Assembly: GCA_031271875.1 (NCBI GenBank)
Contig: JAISVD010000034.1
Span: 1-17,186, forward strand
Reading direction: 5' to 3'
DNA from: Spirochaetaceae bacterium
GTDB taxonomy: Bacteria > Spirochaetota > Spirochaetia > Treponematales > Treponemataceae
Length of the DNA stretch: 17,186 nucleotides
The position numbers and the translations under genes are program-made. Shown in pieces: positions 10,624 to 17,186 of the stretch. Each line of letters begins with the position of its first letter. Within the stretch, counting starts at the first letter, position 1. Below the pieces are notes generated by a model. That model was not told the origin of the DNA. It saw only the letters and a program-made list of their open reading frames with translations, and did no database searches.

Positions 10624-10862
10624 TCAGAGGAACTTGGAATAAGTTACAGCCAAGGGAAACGGATTTACAAGCGTTACAAGGAAGGCGGAGACAAAGCGCT
10701 GGTACATGGCAACCGGGGAAAAGCATCAAATAAAAAAAGCGATGAAAGCAAAATAAGAAAAGCAATTGAGCTGTATCAAGAAAAGTATAATGACTTCGGA
10801 CCGACTTTAGCACAAGAAATGTTGTTGGAAAGAGACGGGATAGCAATCAGCGTCAGCACATT
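10580..10862 (+). pseudogene. Truncated ISNCY/IS1202-type transposase, N-terminal part
   Basis: The N-terminal DNA-binding domain of an ISNCY (IS1202-group) transposase is recognisable: KAASEELGISYSQGKRIYKR is the helix-turn-helix, followed by GGDKALVHGNRGKASNKK, then the second domain start, IRKAIELYQEKYNDFGPTLA, and GIAISVSTL. The family normally continues with an Arg-Trp-Leu segment and a DDE catalytic core of about 250 residues. Here the match ends abruptly at about 10862, where unrelated sequence begins. ATG 10580 or ATG 10586 is the likely start; the frame extends upstream to a TTG at 10510, but those codons do not look like the family. The gene cannot make a working transposase. The break abuts the IS481-type remnant on the opposite strand, so two insertion sequences are joined head to head by deletion. 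Confidence 0.75.
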
Positions 10863-10988
10863 ACTGCTTTGCCGGTTCCAGAATCCCTGCTTTCGCCCTT
10901 ATGATTTTTTTTGGTTTGTCATCATCTGCCTCCTTGTTGACTATACCTTTTTATGCAACAAGTGTCAGATTTCATCTTGACTTGTTCA
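10863..10988 (-). pseudogene. 5' remnant of an IS481-type transposase and its element end
   Basis: On the minus strand a strong Shine-Dalgarno AAGGAGG (10929-10935) precedes ATG 10922 by 6 nt. As it stands the frame gives only MTNQKKS and a stop. Adding one A to the run of eight at 10905-10912 gives MTNQKKIIRAKAGILEPAKQ, the typical N-terminus of a widespread IS481-family transposase (families continue with LGNVSRACKVMGYSRDSFY, from memory). The match stops at 10863, exactly where the ISNCY-type remnant begins. Upstream, 10936-10988 would be the element's noncoding end, with aacaagt (10957-10963) and acttgtt (10980-10986) as inverted repeats. The copy is dead twice: frameshifted and missing more than 90 percent of its length. 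Exact element boundary uncertain. Confidence 0.65.
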
Positions 10989-11011
10989 ACTAACGGGATT
11001 TCCCGACGCGA

Positions 11012-11604
11012 TTAACACGGTCTTTCCCAAAACGGAAGTTCATCGTAAGGGAATAGAGCGGTTAATTCCTCACCGGAAAGTAGGTTCTGCCGTTTACCGT
11101 TTCTCTTGAAAGGTTCGAATTCCGGTATGGATTCGATGATCCCTTCCCACATGACTAATTTCAGGGTATAGAGGATTGTATTCCGGCACGAGTTGGAAAG
11201 ACGCTGCTCGATCAGATAGTCCTCCACATTCGCCGGACGGATTTTGTCCAAGGTGAGTTTGCCGAATTTAGGGATGAGATAGTTGACCAGATGCCGCCTG
11301 TGCTGGTGTATGGTCTGGGGTTTCATGGTTCTGCCCTTTGCCCGGAGCCGTGCGAGGTGAGGGGAGTCCTCAAGAAACATCTTTTCTGCGAAATCGGAGA
11401 AGTTTTTTCTTCTGAGTTAAGCCTTCCGATTCTCCTTCAGTAGGTGCTGCTTGAATAGTTACTCCTGGAAGGCCACGGCCTCCCGCTTGTTTTCACAGCC
11501 GTATCCGCAACCCGTTTTCCGTCCTCTTCATACCAGTAATACCAGAAGGCGCCTGTCATGAGTCTGCGCTGAAAAAGATGATACTTTCCGATGGAAACCG
11601 CCAT
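11012..11604 (-). pseudogene. Tyrosine recombinase (integrase) pseudogene, N-terminal and core-binding domains only
   Basis: Start ATG 11604 follows GGGGG by 5-6 nt and gives MAVSIGKYHLFQRRLM, then FWYYWYEEDGKRV, the N-terminus of a family of phage/island integrases. A one-base loss near 11509-11511 shifts the frame; the continuation reads CGYGCENKREAVAFQE, then a TAA, LFKQHLLKENRKA, a second TAA, and then an uninterrupted SAM-like core-binding domain (FAEKMFLEDSPHLARLR through YLIEQRLSNSCRNTILYTLK). It ends at LPFWERPC and a stop at 11012, where the catalytic domain with Arg, His-x-x-Arg and Tyr should begin. At least one frameshift, two in-frame stops and a 3' truncation make it non-functional. 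It lies directly downstream of tRNA-Asn on the same strand, the classic position for an integrase using that tRNA as attachment site. The IS481-type remnant follows within about 25 bp of the break. Confidence 0.85.
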
Positions 11605-11633
11605 AGTAACCCCCAATGAAGAACGCCACACTG

Positions 11634-11652
11634 TGTTGACAGTTTGTTGACA
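11634..11652. repeat. Two tgttgaca direct repeats, 11 bp apart, upstream of the integrase
   Basis: tgttgaca occurs at 11634-11641 and 11645-11652, a spacing of one helical turn, about 30 bp upstream of the integrase start and between it and the tRNA. Such short phased repeats beside an integrase are often arm-type binding sites for the recombinase or an excisionase. That role is inference. Confidence 0.4.
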
Positions 11653-11735
11653 CTTGTGTTGTCTCAGGTGTTTTCAGACAGTAATGACGGAATTGTCAGA
11701 ATGGGGTAGGGAAGCTAACTCATTATAATATAATG

Positions 11736-11763
11736 AAAAAACCCATCCAATTGGATGGGTTTT
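11736..11763 (-). terminator. Rho-independent terminator of tRNA-Asn
   Basis: A perfect palindrome, aaaacccatcc-aatt-ggatgggtttt (11738-11763), lies 3 bp past the tRNA 3' end. Read on the minus strand it is an 11-bp stem ending in six T (complement of 11736-11741). It separates the tRNA transcript from the integrase remnant. Confidence 0.85.
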
Positions 11764-11766
11764 AAG

Positions 11767-11839
11767 CTCCCCCGGCCGGGCTTGAACCAGCGACCCAGTG
11801 GTTAACAGCCACTTGCTCTGCCGACTGAGCTACAGGGGA
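11767..11839 (-). tRNA. tRNA-Asn (GTT)
   Basis: The 73-nt cloverleaf folds completely on the minus strand. The acceptor stem is TCCCCTG with CGGGGGA (one T-G pair), the D arm contains TAGCTCAGTCGGCAGAGC, the anticodon stem AGTGG/CCACT carries loop CTGTTAA with anticodon GTT, and the T arm is GCTGG-TTCAAGC-CCGGC. The discriminator base is G, as usual for tRNA-Asn, and CCA is not encoded (CTT follows). It has its own promoter and terminator, so it is a single-gene transcript. An integrase pseudogene follows its 3' end, so the 3' part of this gene is probably the attachment site of an old element. No second copy of the tRNA 3' end is visible in the window. Confidence 0.97.
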
Positions 11840-11869
11840 AAAATATCCGATCAATCACCGGATGTTTTT

Positions 11870-11898
11870 ACTATATAGAATCCCTGAAAAAAAGTCAA
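11870..11898 (-). promoter_or_regulatory. Promoter of tRNA-Asn
   Basis: Minus-strand TTGACT (11893-11898) and TATAGT (11870-11875) are separated by exactly 17 bp, each one base from consensus. Transcription would start near 11863. The short leader contains ATCCG...CGGAT (11844-11862), a small hairpin ahead of the mature tRNA end at 11839. Confidence 0.75.
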
Positions 11899-12309
11899 TC
11901 GTGTTTTACCGATTTTCTCAATATGAAACCTGAAAATCCATACGTTCTACCCTCCGGTCGGGGCCTGCATGGGGCAATGAAAAACGAGCCACGTTATATC
12001 CTGCTGATTTTTTAGAATGCGGCTGCTCCTGCTGCGGCATACAACCACGCTTGACACTATTTCGCCCCTCCCTTACCGTAACCATATTTCCAGGAAATTC
12101 CAGTCGTTGTATGCTTCCTCTTCACCTCTATTTCGGTCGGTTAAACTATAGATGTTCCCTATCCGTTCCCCTCGGGGAACCTTACAACCTGACAGGTGAA
12201 GATTCCGGAAACTTGAAACAAACGATGCGGTCTAAAAAGGATATGGAGTAGAGAGGGATGAGAAGAATTCCTGGTATCAGGGGGAGTTATCACTTTATTT
12301 GGAGATATC
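11899..12309. other. Gene-poor region between tRNA-Asn and the deaminase-like gene
   Basis: No convincing gene is present. A 55-codon minus-strand frame (11918-12085, ATG 12085, starting MVTVREGRNSVK) lacks a good ribosome site and has no recognisable content. A perfect 7-bp inverted repeat with a 2-base loop, gttcccc-tc-ggggaac, sits at 12165-12180 and could be a small hairpin or an operator, without further support. Confidence 0.4.
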
Positions 12310-12339
12310 TTAACTAAATCTGTTATTTTATTATATAAT
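12310..12339 (+). promoter_or_regulatory. Candidate promoter of the deaminase-like gene
   Basis: A perfect TATAAT (12334-12339) has TTAACT (12310-12315) 18 bp upstream, in an AT-rich stretch. A second TATAAT at 12344-12349 has a poorer -35. The first would start transcription near 12346, giving a leader of about 37 nt to ATG 12383. Confidence 0.5.
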
Positions 12340-12382
12340 GAGATATAATTCTTGTTAGAGACAGTCACATCGGAGATAGAAT

Positions 12383-13288
12383 ATGTCATTCGTTGATAAA
12401 AAATTCATTGAACGTCCAAAGATTGATGCCCACAACCACCTTAATCTTGGAATGCGTTATGCATCATATGTAGTGTGGGCAAATTTTTTCATTCCCGATT
12501 TTCCCCGGCCTCTCAACGGACTGGATGAAATGCACCAGATTATCTCCGAATTTACACGCCCTCGGTGCCAGACCGCTGATGATGTCGAAAAACTGCTCTC
12601 CCTGGCGATTGAGGACGCCATTGCCGATACGGTGATCGTCATTGAAGGGAGCGTCGATATTGGTTTCATAAACCAGTGCGGAGGGAACATTGACACGTTC
12701 CTTGCCCTCGTTTCCGGAATCAGGGACAAATACGCAGAGAGGATCAGATTTGAGCCCGAGCTGGGGATGGGGAAGACCTTTGATATCGCTAAACTGAATG
12801 CCTGGGTACCCGAGTGTATCGGCAGCGGGGTCTTCAAAAGCATAGATCTCTATGGACCGGAAGTGGAGGAGGGGATCGAAAATTTCAAGGGTTTTTTCCG
12901 GCTCGCCGGTGAAAAGGGATTGAAGAAGAAAGCCCATGTGGGGGAATTTTCCGACAGCAGGTCGGTGGTCCGTTTTGTCGAGTTTTTCGAACTTGATGAG
13001 GTACAGCACGGTATCGGTGCCGCGGCTGACAGCAGCGCGCTCCGGTTCCTTGCGGACAACAATATCCGGTGCAATGTGTGCCCCTCCAGCAACGTGATGC
13101 TCGGGGCCGTGCCTTCCTTAAAGGAACATCCCATCCGCAGAATGGCCGATGCGGGGGTTCCTGTTTCGATAGCCACCGATGATCTGCTTTTCTTTAACCG
13201 TTCCGTGGGCGAACAGATGGCGGACCTGGTCGCCGCAGGGGTCTTTTCAGAAGACGAAGTCTTCTCCATCGCTTCCGGGTGTATATAA
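12383..13288 (+). CDS. Adenosine-deaminase-like metal-dependent amidohydrolase
   Basis: The 301-residue protein belongs to the adenosine/AMP deaminase branch of the amidohydrolase superfamily, which hydrolyses the 6-amino group of purines such as adenosine to inosine, in the cytosol. Visible metal and catalytic elements are H17 and H19 in IDAHNHL, H185 with E188 in KAHVGEF, H209 in VQHGIGA, the NVCPSSNVML strand, and T265-D266-D267 (family TDDP motif, here TDDL). ATG 12383 has CGGAG 7 nt upstream. Typical bacterial members have 330-350 residues. This one stops soon after FSEDEVFSIASGCI, lacking the last helix (usual N-S-F-x-A-S-F region), so it may be slightly truncated or a shorter subgroup. 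It is transcribed alone and converges with mnmG, 36 bp away. The exact substrate cannot be told: an adenosine deaminase-like paralogue acting on another aminopurine is possible. Confidence 0.85.
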   Translation: MSFVDKKFIERPKIDAHNHLNLGMRYASYVVWANFFIPDFPRPLNGLDEMHQIISEFTRPRCQTADDVEKLLSLAIEDAIADTVIVIEGSVDIGFINQCGGNIDTFLALVSGIRDKYAERIRFEPELGMGKTFDIAKLNAWVPECIGSGVFKSIDLYGPEVEEGIENFKGFFRLAGEKGLKKKAHVGEFSDSRSVVRFVEFFELDEVQHGIGAAADSSALRFLADNNIRCNVCPSSNVMLGAVPSLKEHPIRRMADAGVPVSIATDDLLFFNRSVGEQMADLVAAGVFSEDEVFSIASGCI

Positions 13289-13324
13289 TATCCCTCGCGA
13301 TATAGTCTGACCCCGGAGTACAGC

Positions 13325-15169
13325 TCATTCCGGCGGTTCTTCACCGCTGTTGCGGCTTCTTCTTGAGAGGGCCTCTCGAGAGAGGTACACCATCAGCAGC
13401 ATGATGTCGGAGGAGCGTATGCCCGATATCCGTGACGCCTGTCCCAGGGTTACCGGTCGTACCGTGTTGAGCTTCTGAACCGATTCGGTGGATATCCCGG
13501 TGATTCCCTCAAAACTGAAATCCTCCGGAATACGGGTCTGTTCCATCTTCTTCAGCTTTTCGACCCGCCTGTCCTGTTTATCTATGTAGTGTTCGTATTT
13601 TATGTCCGTCTGTACGCTCTCCCAGAACCGGGGCGGGTAGAGGTATTTCCCTGTGACAGGATCCCTGTTTTCCGCGTCCGGCTGCCGCGAAAGGAGTTCC
13701 CGTATCTCATCCTGTACCCGGATTCTTTCCCGGAGCTCTTCAAGGTCTCTGCCGCTCCTGAGTCCCGCTTTCCACCCTTTTTCGAGGAGTCTTGAGTCCG
13801 CCGTGTCATGGCGCAGCCTGAGCCTGTATTCGGCCCGGGCGGTGAACATCCGGTAGGGTTCCTTTGTCCCCAGAGTGACAAGGTCGTCTATCAGGACACC
13901 TATATAGGCTTCGTCCCTGCGGAGAACCAGAGGTTCATATTCCGCAGAAGCTCTGTCCCCGCTGTTTTGGCTGCCGCGCCGGGAGCGGGCATAGAGGGCG
14001 GCGTTTATCCCCGCGATAAGCCCCTGTCCCGCAGCCTCCTCGTAACCGGAGGTGCCGTTTATCTGTCCGGCGGAGAAAAGCCCCCGCAGCTTCTTTGTCT
14101 CCAGACTGGGATAAAGCTGGAGCGGATCGAGGTAATCATACTCCACAGCATAAGCGGGGCGGGTAATGACCGCTTTTTCGAGCCCCGGAATTGTCCTGAG
14201 AAAACGCTCCTGAACATCTTCGGGCAGGGAGGAGGAGAACCCGTTTATGTACATCTCCTGGGAATCAAGACTTTCCGGCTCGATAAACAGCTGATGGCGT
14301 TCCCTTTCGGCGAAGCGTACCACTTTATCTTCTATAGATGGACAGTAGCGGGCGCCGACCCCCTGTATTCTGCCGCCGTAAAGGGGGGATCGGTGGATAT
14401 TTTCCCTTATTATCCGGTGGGTTTCCGTATTGGTATAGGTCAGATAACAGGGAACAGCGGGTCTGTCCACCTGCACAGTGGAGGAGGAGAAGGGCAGTAT
14501 GATTCTGTCCCCCTCCTGTTTCTGCATCCGGGAAAAATCCAGGGAATCCGCGAGGACCCGCGGAGGGGTTCCTGTTTTGAGCCTTCCCGTGCGGAACCCG
14601 AGCCGTCTGAGGGCTTCCCCCAGACCGCAGGCCGCGCTCTCCCCGAGACGGCCCTCTTCGGCCTCATACTCGCCTATGAAAATCCTGCCGTCCAGAAAGG
14701 TCCCGGTGGTGAGGATTACCGCCGCCGCATCTACGGTTCTGCCCCTGGCTGTAAGGATTCCCCGTATTTCAGTACCCTCCGGATTCACCGTGAGGTCAAC
14801 AACTGTGTCCTGGAGTATATCCAGCCCCTTCTGGGCTTCAACGGTTTTGCGCGCCAGGGCGGCGTATAAAAGCTTGTCAGCCTGGGAGCGGGGGGCCTGC
14901 ACCGCCGGGCCTCTGCTTCTGTTCAGCAGCCGGAACTGGAGCATGGATTTATCGATGAGTTTCCCCATCTCTCCGCCGAGGGCATCTATTTCACGGACGA
15001 TATTTCCCTTCGCAATCCCCCCGATTGAAGGGTTGCATGACATCCGTCCGATGGAGTCGATTGTCTGGGTTACCAGCAGAGTCTTAAACCCCATCCGGGC
15101 TGCCGCCAGGGACGCCTCTATCCCCGCGTGTCCCCCGCCGGTAACTAGTACATCATAAAATTGGTTCAC
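13325..15169 (-). CDS. mnmG: tRNA uridine-5-carboxymethylaminomethyl modification enzyme MnmG (GidA)
   Basis: MnmG is the FAD-binding partner of MnmE. Together they add the carboxymethylaminomethyl (or aminomethyl) group to the wobble uridine U34 of tRNAs that read NNA/NNG codons, using methylene-tetrahydrofolate, NADH and GTP, in the cytosol. Sequence evidence: the FAD Rossmann motif [18 protein letters not shown] at residues 10-27; [19 protein letters not shown]; family signature [15 protein letters not shown] near 271-285; second signature [17 protein letters not shown] near 365-380; and the C-terminal helical MnmE/tRNA-binding domain ending after [18 protein letters not shown]. Length is about 614 residues, normal for the family. 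I chose GTG 15169 (protein starts (V/M)[12 protein letters not shown]) because it matches the family N-terminus and the best promoter ends just before it; the frame is open to TTG 15196. It lies downstream of nadE on the same strand but 225 bp away, probably with its own promoter. mnmE is not in view. Confidence 0.97.
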   Translation of the reverse strand: MNQFYDVLVTGGGHAGIEASLAAARMGFKTLLVTQTIDSIGRMSCNPSIGGIAKGNIVREIDALGGEMGKLIDKSMLQFRLLNRSRGPAVQAPRSQADKLLYAALARKTVEAQKGLDILQDTVVDLTVNPEGTEIRGILTARGRTVDAAAVILTTGTFLDGRIFIGEYEAEEGRLGESAACGLGEALRRLGFRTGRLKTGTPPRVLADSLDFSRMQKQEGDRIILPFSSSTVQVDRPAVPCYLTYTNTETHRIIRENIHRSPLYGGRIQGVGARYCPSIEDKVVRFAERERHQLFIEPESLDSQEMYINGFSSSLPEDVQERFLRTIPGLEKAVITRPAYAVEYDYLDPLQLYPSLETKKLRGLFSAGQINGTSGYEEAAGQGLIAGINAALYARSRRGSQNSGDRASAEYEPLVLRRDEAYIGVLIDDLVTLGTKEPYRMFTARAEYRLRLRHDTADSRLLEKGWKAGLRSGRDLEELRERIRVQDEIRELLSRQPDAENRDPVTGKYLYPPRFWESVQTDIKYEHYIDKQDRRVEKLKKMEQTRIPEDFSFEGITGISTESVQKLNTVRPVTLGQASRISGIRSSDIMLLMVYLSREALSRRSRNSGEEPPE

Positions 15170-15176
15170 GGCGTTT

Positions 15177-15205
15177 ACTATATAATACCCGTGCAATTTG
15201 GTAAA
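15177..15205 (-). promoter_or_regulatory. Candidate mnmG promoter producing a leaderless mRNA
   Basis: Minus-strand TTTACC (15200-15205) and TATAGT (15177-15182) are 17 bp apart. The -10 box is identical to that of the tRNA-Asn promoter and ends 7 bp before the GTG at 15169, so the transcript would start at or within a base or two of the start codon. No Shine-Dalgarno precedes that GTG, consistent with a leaderless message. Confidence 0.45.
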
Positions 15206-15234
15206 CCGAGGGATTATTGATCAGGGGAGCCTGT

Positions 15235-15342
15235 ATGTACAGGAAAAGGCAAAAGCTGAAGAAGCGTAAACCGGAGACGGTCCGAGTGGGGACAGAGCTC
15301 AGCAGAGCTCAGCAGAGCTCAGCAAAGCTCAGCAGAATATGA
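15235..15342 (+). CDS. Possible 35-residue basic small protein, unrecognised
   Basis: ATG 15235 has a strong Shine-Dalgarno (AGGGGAG) 5 nt upstream, and the frame runs 35 codons to TGA 15340-15342. The N-terminal half is very basic (MYRKRQKLKKRKPETVRVG); the C-terminal half is encoded by the 10-bp tandem repeat (Ser, Ala, Gln-rich). A TATAAT on this strand occurs at 15181-15186, overlapping the mnmG promoter, but without a matching -35 at the right distance. It runs opposite to both neighbours, in their 225-bp gap. It may be a genuine small nucleic-acid-binding peptide, or a chance frame. No family is recognised. Confidence 0.3.
   Translation: MYRKRQKLKKRKPETVRVGTELSRAQQSSAKLSRI
15294..15333. 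repeat. Four tandem copies of agagctcagc
   Basis: Ten-base units agagctcagc at 15294, 15304 and 15314 are identical; the fourth, at 15324, is aaagctcagc. A partial fifth (aga) follows. Each of the first three copies holds the palindrome GAGCTC. The unit length is not a multiple of three, so copy-number change would shift the frame of the small reading frame that spans it. Slipped-strand expansion is the likely origin. Confidence 0.9.
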
Positions 15343-15421
15343 TTTCAGGAACATGAAGGACATGTCCCTGGAGGGTGAAACTGTGTTGCTGAACCGCAAG
15401 CTGTTCATGAAACGGGAGAAA

Positions 15422-17186
15422 CTACACGTCACCCGGGTTCTCCAGGGTTTCCAGTTCCGATATCCAGAGGGCACTGTCTGCGTCACTGGGCATACGCCAG
15501 TCGCCCCGGGGAGAAAGGGTGACGCTTCCCACTTTGGGCCCGTCGGGAAGGCAGGAGCGTTTGAACTGCTGGGAGAAAAACCGCCGGTAAAAGAGTTTCA
15601 TCCACCGGATTATCTCCTCCCTGCTGCGGGGAACCGCACGGGATGTTCCCGCCGAAAACGCCTGTTCCGCGAGACAGAGGATCTTTTTGGGGCCGAATCC
15701 CCAGCGGACCGTATAATACAGGAAGAAATCGTGGAGCTCATAGGGGCCGATAATCTCTTCGGTTTTCTGGCTTATGGAGTCCTCTTCCGGGGGAAGCAGT
15801 TCCGGGCTGACCGGCGTGTCCAGAATATCCTGCAGGGTTTGGACGAACTGCTCAGGATCGCCCCTTTTGGCCCATACCGAAGGATCCCGCAGGCAGTGGG
15901 CCGCCAGATGGCGCACAAGGGTTTTGGGGATCGAGGCGTTTACTCCGTACATGGAGATGTGGTCGCCGTTATAGGTGGCCCATCCCAGGGCGAGTTCCGA
16001 AAGGTCGCCGGTTCCTATTACCAGGCCCGCGCAGCTGTTCGCTATATCCATCAGTATCTGGGTACGTTCACGGGCCTGCGCGTTTTCATACACCGCATCG
16101 TGGATTGCAGGATCGTGCCCGATATCCTCAAAATGGCGGAGTACCGCGTCGCGGATGGATATCTCCCGCGGGGTGACTCCCAGGGAATGCATCAGATCAT
16201 GGGCGTTCCTGTATGTACGGTCGGTGGTGCCGAAGGCGGGCATGGTAATAGCCTGAATTCCCCCCCTGTCCAGTGAGAGCCGGTCAAAGGCTCTTACCGT
16301 TACAAGGAGCGCCAGGGTCGAATCGAGTCCGCCTGAGATGCCGATAACCGCATTCCGTACTTTTGTATGGCGAAGCCGCTGCATCAGCCCCTCCGCCTGA
16401 AGGGTAATGACCTCTTCGCAGCGTCTCTCCAGCTCTTCCTGCCCGGAGGGAACAAAGGGAAGGGGATCGATATATCGGAACAGCGGTTTTTCCGCTTTTC
16501 TGAAGGTGATGTACAACTCTTCATACCGCTGTTCCGGACTGTCCGGGATACCGGCGGCGAATGTACCGGTACGTTTCCGCTCCTGCGCGAGCCGTTCCGT
16601 GTCGATATCCGCTGATATCATGACCGGTGAAAACAGTTCGGACTGGTTCAGCAATACACTGTTTTCCGCGATGATATGGTGACCGGCAAACACGAGGTCT
16701 GTGGAGGACTCTCCGGCTCCGCAGTCAGCGTAGATATAGGCCGCCGCAAGCCTCCCCGACTGGACGCTTATCAGGGAGCGGCGGTAGTCCGCTTTGCCGA
16801 TGATTTCATCGCTGGCGGAGAGGTTCGCGATGATCGTTGCTCCCGCGAGGGCGTGACCGGAGGAGGGGGGCGCCGGAGCCCAGAGGTCTTCGCATATCTC
16901 TGCGGCCAGGGCAACTCCTGAGTTTTCGCTGTCCCGGATGAGTACGGATGTACCGAAGGGGATATCTGCGGCGGTTCCTGATATCTGTACCCGGCGTATC
17001 CCGGAAAAGGCGGGGGTAAACCAGCGGCGCTCATAGAATTCACCGTAGTTCGGGATAAAGGTCTTTGGGATCAGCGCGAGAACCCTGCCCTCCGCCGCAA
17101 TGGCCGCAACGTTGTACAGCGCTCCCCGGTCGGCAAAGGGCAGCCCTACAATGGCCGCCAGGTGCAGCCCCGCTGTTGCCGCCGCA
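15422..17186 (-). CDS. nadE: Glutamine-dependent NAD+ synthetase NadE (5' end outside window)
   Basis: NadE makes NAD+ from nicotinic acid adenine dinucleotide with ATP, taking ammonia from glutamine: the last step of NAD synthesis, in the cytosol. The frame is open from the right edge to TAG 15422 (588 codons seen; two-domain family members have about 600-680, so about 30-80 residues are missing, including the catalytic Glu of the glutaminase). Nitrilase-type glutaminase domain: the catalytic Lys lies in LIPKTFIPNYGEFYERRWF (about 17035-17080) and the Cys in AEICEDLWAP (Cys codon 16892-16894). Synthetase domain: PP-loop GISGGLDSTLALLV (about 16305-16346), then TMPAFGTTDRT, LVIGTGDLSELALGWATYNGDH and VNASIPKTLVRHLA, all characteristic. 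The C-terminus ends at ELETLENPGDV. mnmG follows on the same strand after 225 bp; no clear terminator between them, so read-through is possible. Essential in most bacteria and apparently intact. Confidence 0.97.
   Translation of the reverse strand, partial: AAATAGLHLAAIVGLPFADRGALYNVAAIAAEGRVLALIPKTFIPNYGEFYERRWFTPAFSGIRRVQISGTAADIPFGTSVLIRDSENSGVALAAEICEDLWAPAPPSSGHALAGATIIANLSASDEIIGKADYRRSLISVQSGRLAAAYIYADCGAGESSTDLVFAGHHIIAENSVLLNQSELFSPVMISADIDTERLAQERKRTGTFAAGIPDSPEQRYEELYITFRKAEKPLFRYIDPLPFVPSGQEELERRCEEVITLQAEGLMQRLRHTKVRNAVIGISGGLDSTLALLVTVRAFDRLSLDRGGIQAITMPAFGTTDRTYRNAHDLMHSLGVTPREISIRDAVLRHFEDIGHDPAIHDAVYENAQARERTQILMDIANSCAGLVIGTGDLSELALGWATYNGDHISMYGVNASIPKTLVRHLAAHCLRDPSVWAKRGDPEQFVQTLQDILDTPVSPELLPPEEDSISQKTEEIIGPYELHDFFLYYTVRWGFGPKKILCLAEQAFSAGTSRAVPRSREEIIRWMKLFYRRFFSQQFKRSCLPDGPKVGSVTLSPRGDWRMPSDADSALWISELETLENPGDV

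Noticed and set aside
11918..12085. 55-codon minus-strand frame upstream of the tRNA-Asn promoter
   Set aside because: It has no good ribosome site, no hydrophobic or motif pattern, and overlaps nothing conserved; chance is the simplest view.
12165..12200. Possible riboswitch (FMN-like) around the gttcccctcggggaac hairpin
   Set aside because: Only one short hairpin is present; the conserved multi-stem elements of the FMN or other known riboswitches are not seen, and the downstream gene is 180 bp away.
12051..12389. Short frames on both strands (12051-12251 plus, 12159-12389 minus) before the deaminase-like gene
   Set aside because: The minus frame runs across the deaminase promoter, the plus one has a TTG start without a ribosome site, and neither looks like a protein.
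13808..14869. 353-codon plus-strand frame inside mnmG
   Set aside because: It lies antisense to a clearly identified mnmG with full motifs, has no recognisable domain, and is explained by the high GC content of that gene.
15294..15333. CRISPR array
   Set aside because: The units are 10 bp and directly adjacent, with no spacers and no cas genes nearby.
15353..16276. 307-codon plus-strand frame opposite nadE
   Set aside because: The minus strand encodes NadE with all catalytic motifs here; this frame is its mirror and shows no family features.

Overview
The window looks like a chromosomal segment of a spirochaete, probably Treponema-like. This rests on the giant coiled-coil protein, whose C-terminal part recalls very large structural proteins of Leptospira and its relatives, and on the style of the integrase N-terminus. 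Both resemblances are from memory and unsearched, so the phylum is likely and the genus is not settled.

Layout. (1) Positions 1-9888, minus strand: one enormous gene, about 3,300 codons inside the window and still open at the left edge. It is split by a single frameshift near 8410-8453. Below that point the second frame runs 2,816 codons to position 1 without a stop. (2) Positions 9901-11650: an AT-richer scrapyard with a probable promoter for the giant gene, two small or decayed plus-strand reading frames, a strong bidirectional terminator, a minus-strand gene tail, a truncated ISNCY-type transposase, the 5' end of an IS481-type transposase, and a tyrosine integrase pseudogene. (3) Positions 11738-11898: a tRNA-Asn gene (minus) with a clear promoter and terminator. 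The dead integrase lies just past its 3' end, the usual arrangement of an element integrated at a tRNA gene. (4) Positions 11900-12382: gene-poor, with a promoter for the next gene. (5) Positions 12383-13288: an adenosine-deaminase-like amidohydrolase (plus). (6) Positions 13325-17186: core genes mnmG and nadE (both minus), separated by 225 bp that hold a 4-fold 10-bp tandem repeat inside a possible 35-codon reading frame with a good ribosome binding site.

How it fits together. The right third is ordinary housekeeping: tRNA wobble modification, NAD synthesis, purine salvage and a tRNA. The left two thirds looks like accessory DNA joined at the tRNA-Asn gene: integrase and IS elements reduced to fragments, and the giant gene as the main cargo still readable in the window. 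The other end of the putative island is not in view. The most interesting items are the giant protein, its single frameshift, and the nested mobile-element remains beside tRNA-Asn.
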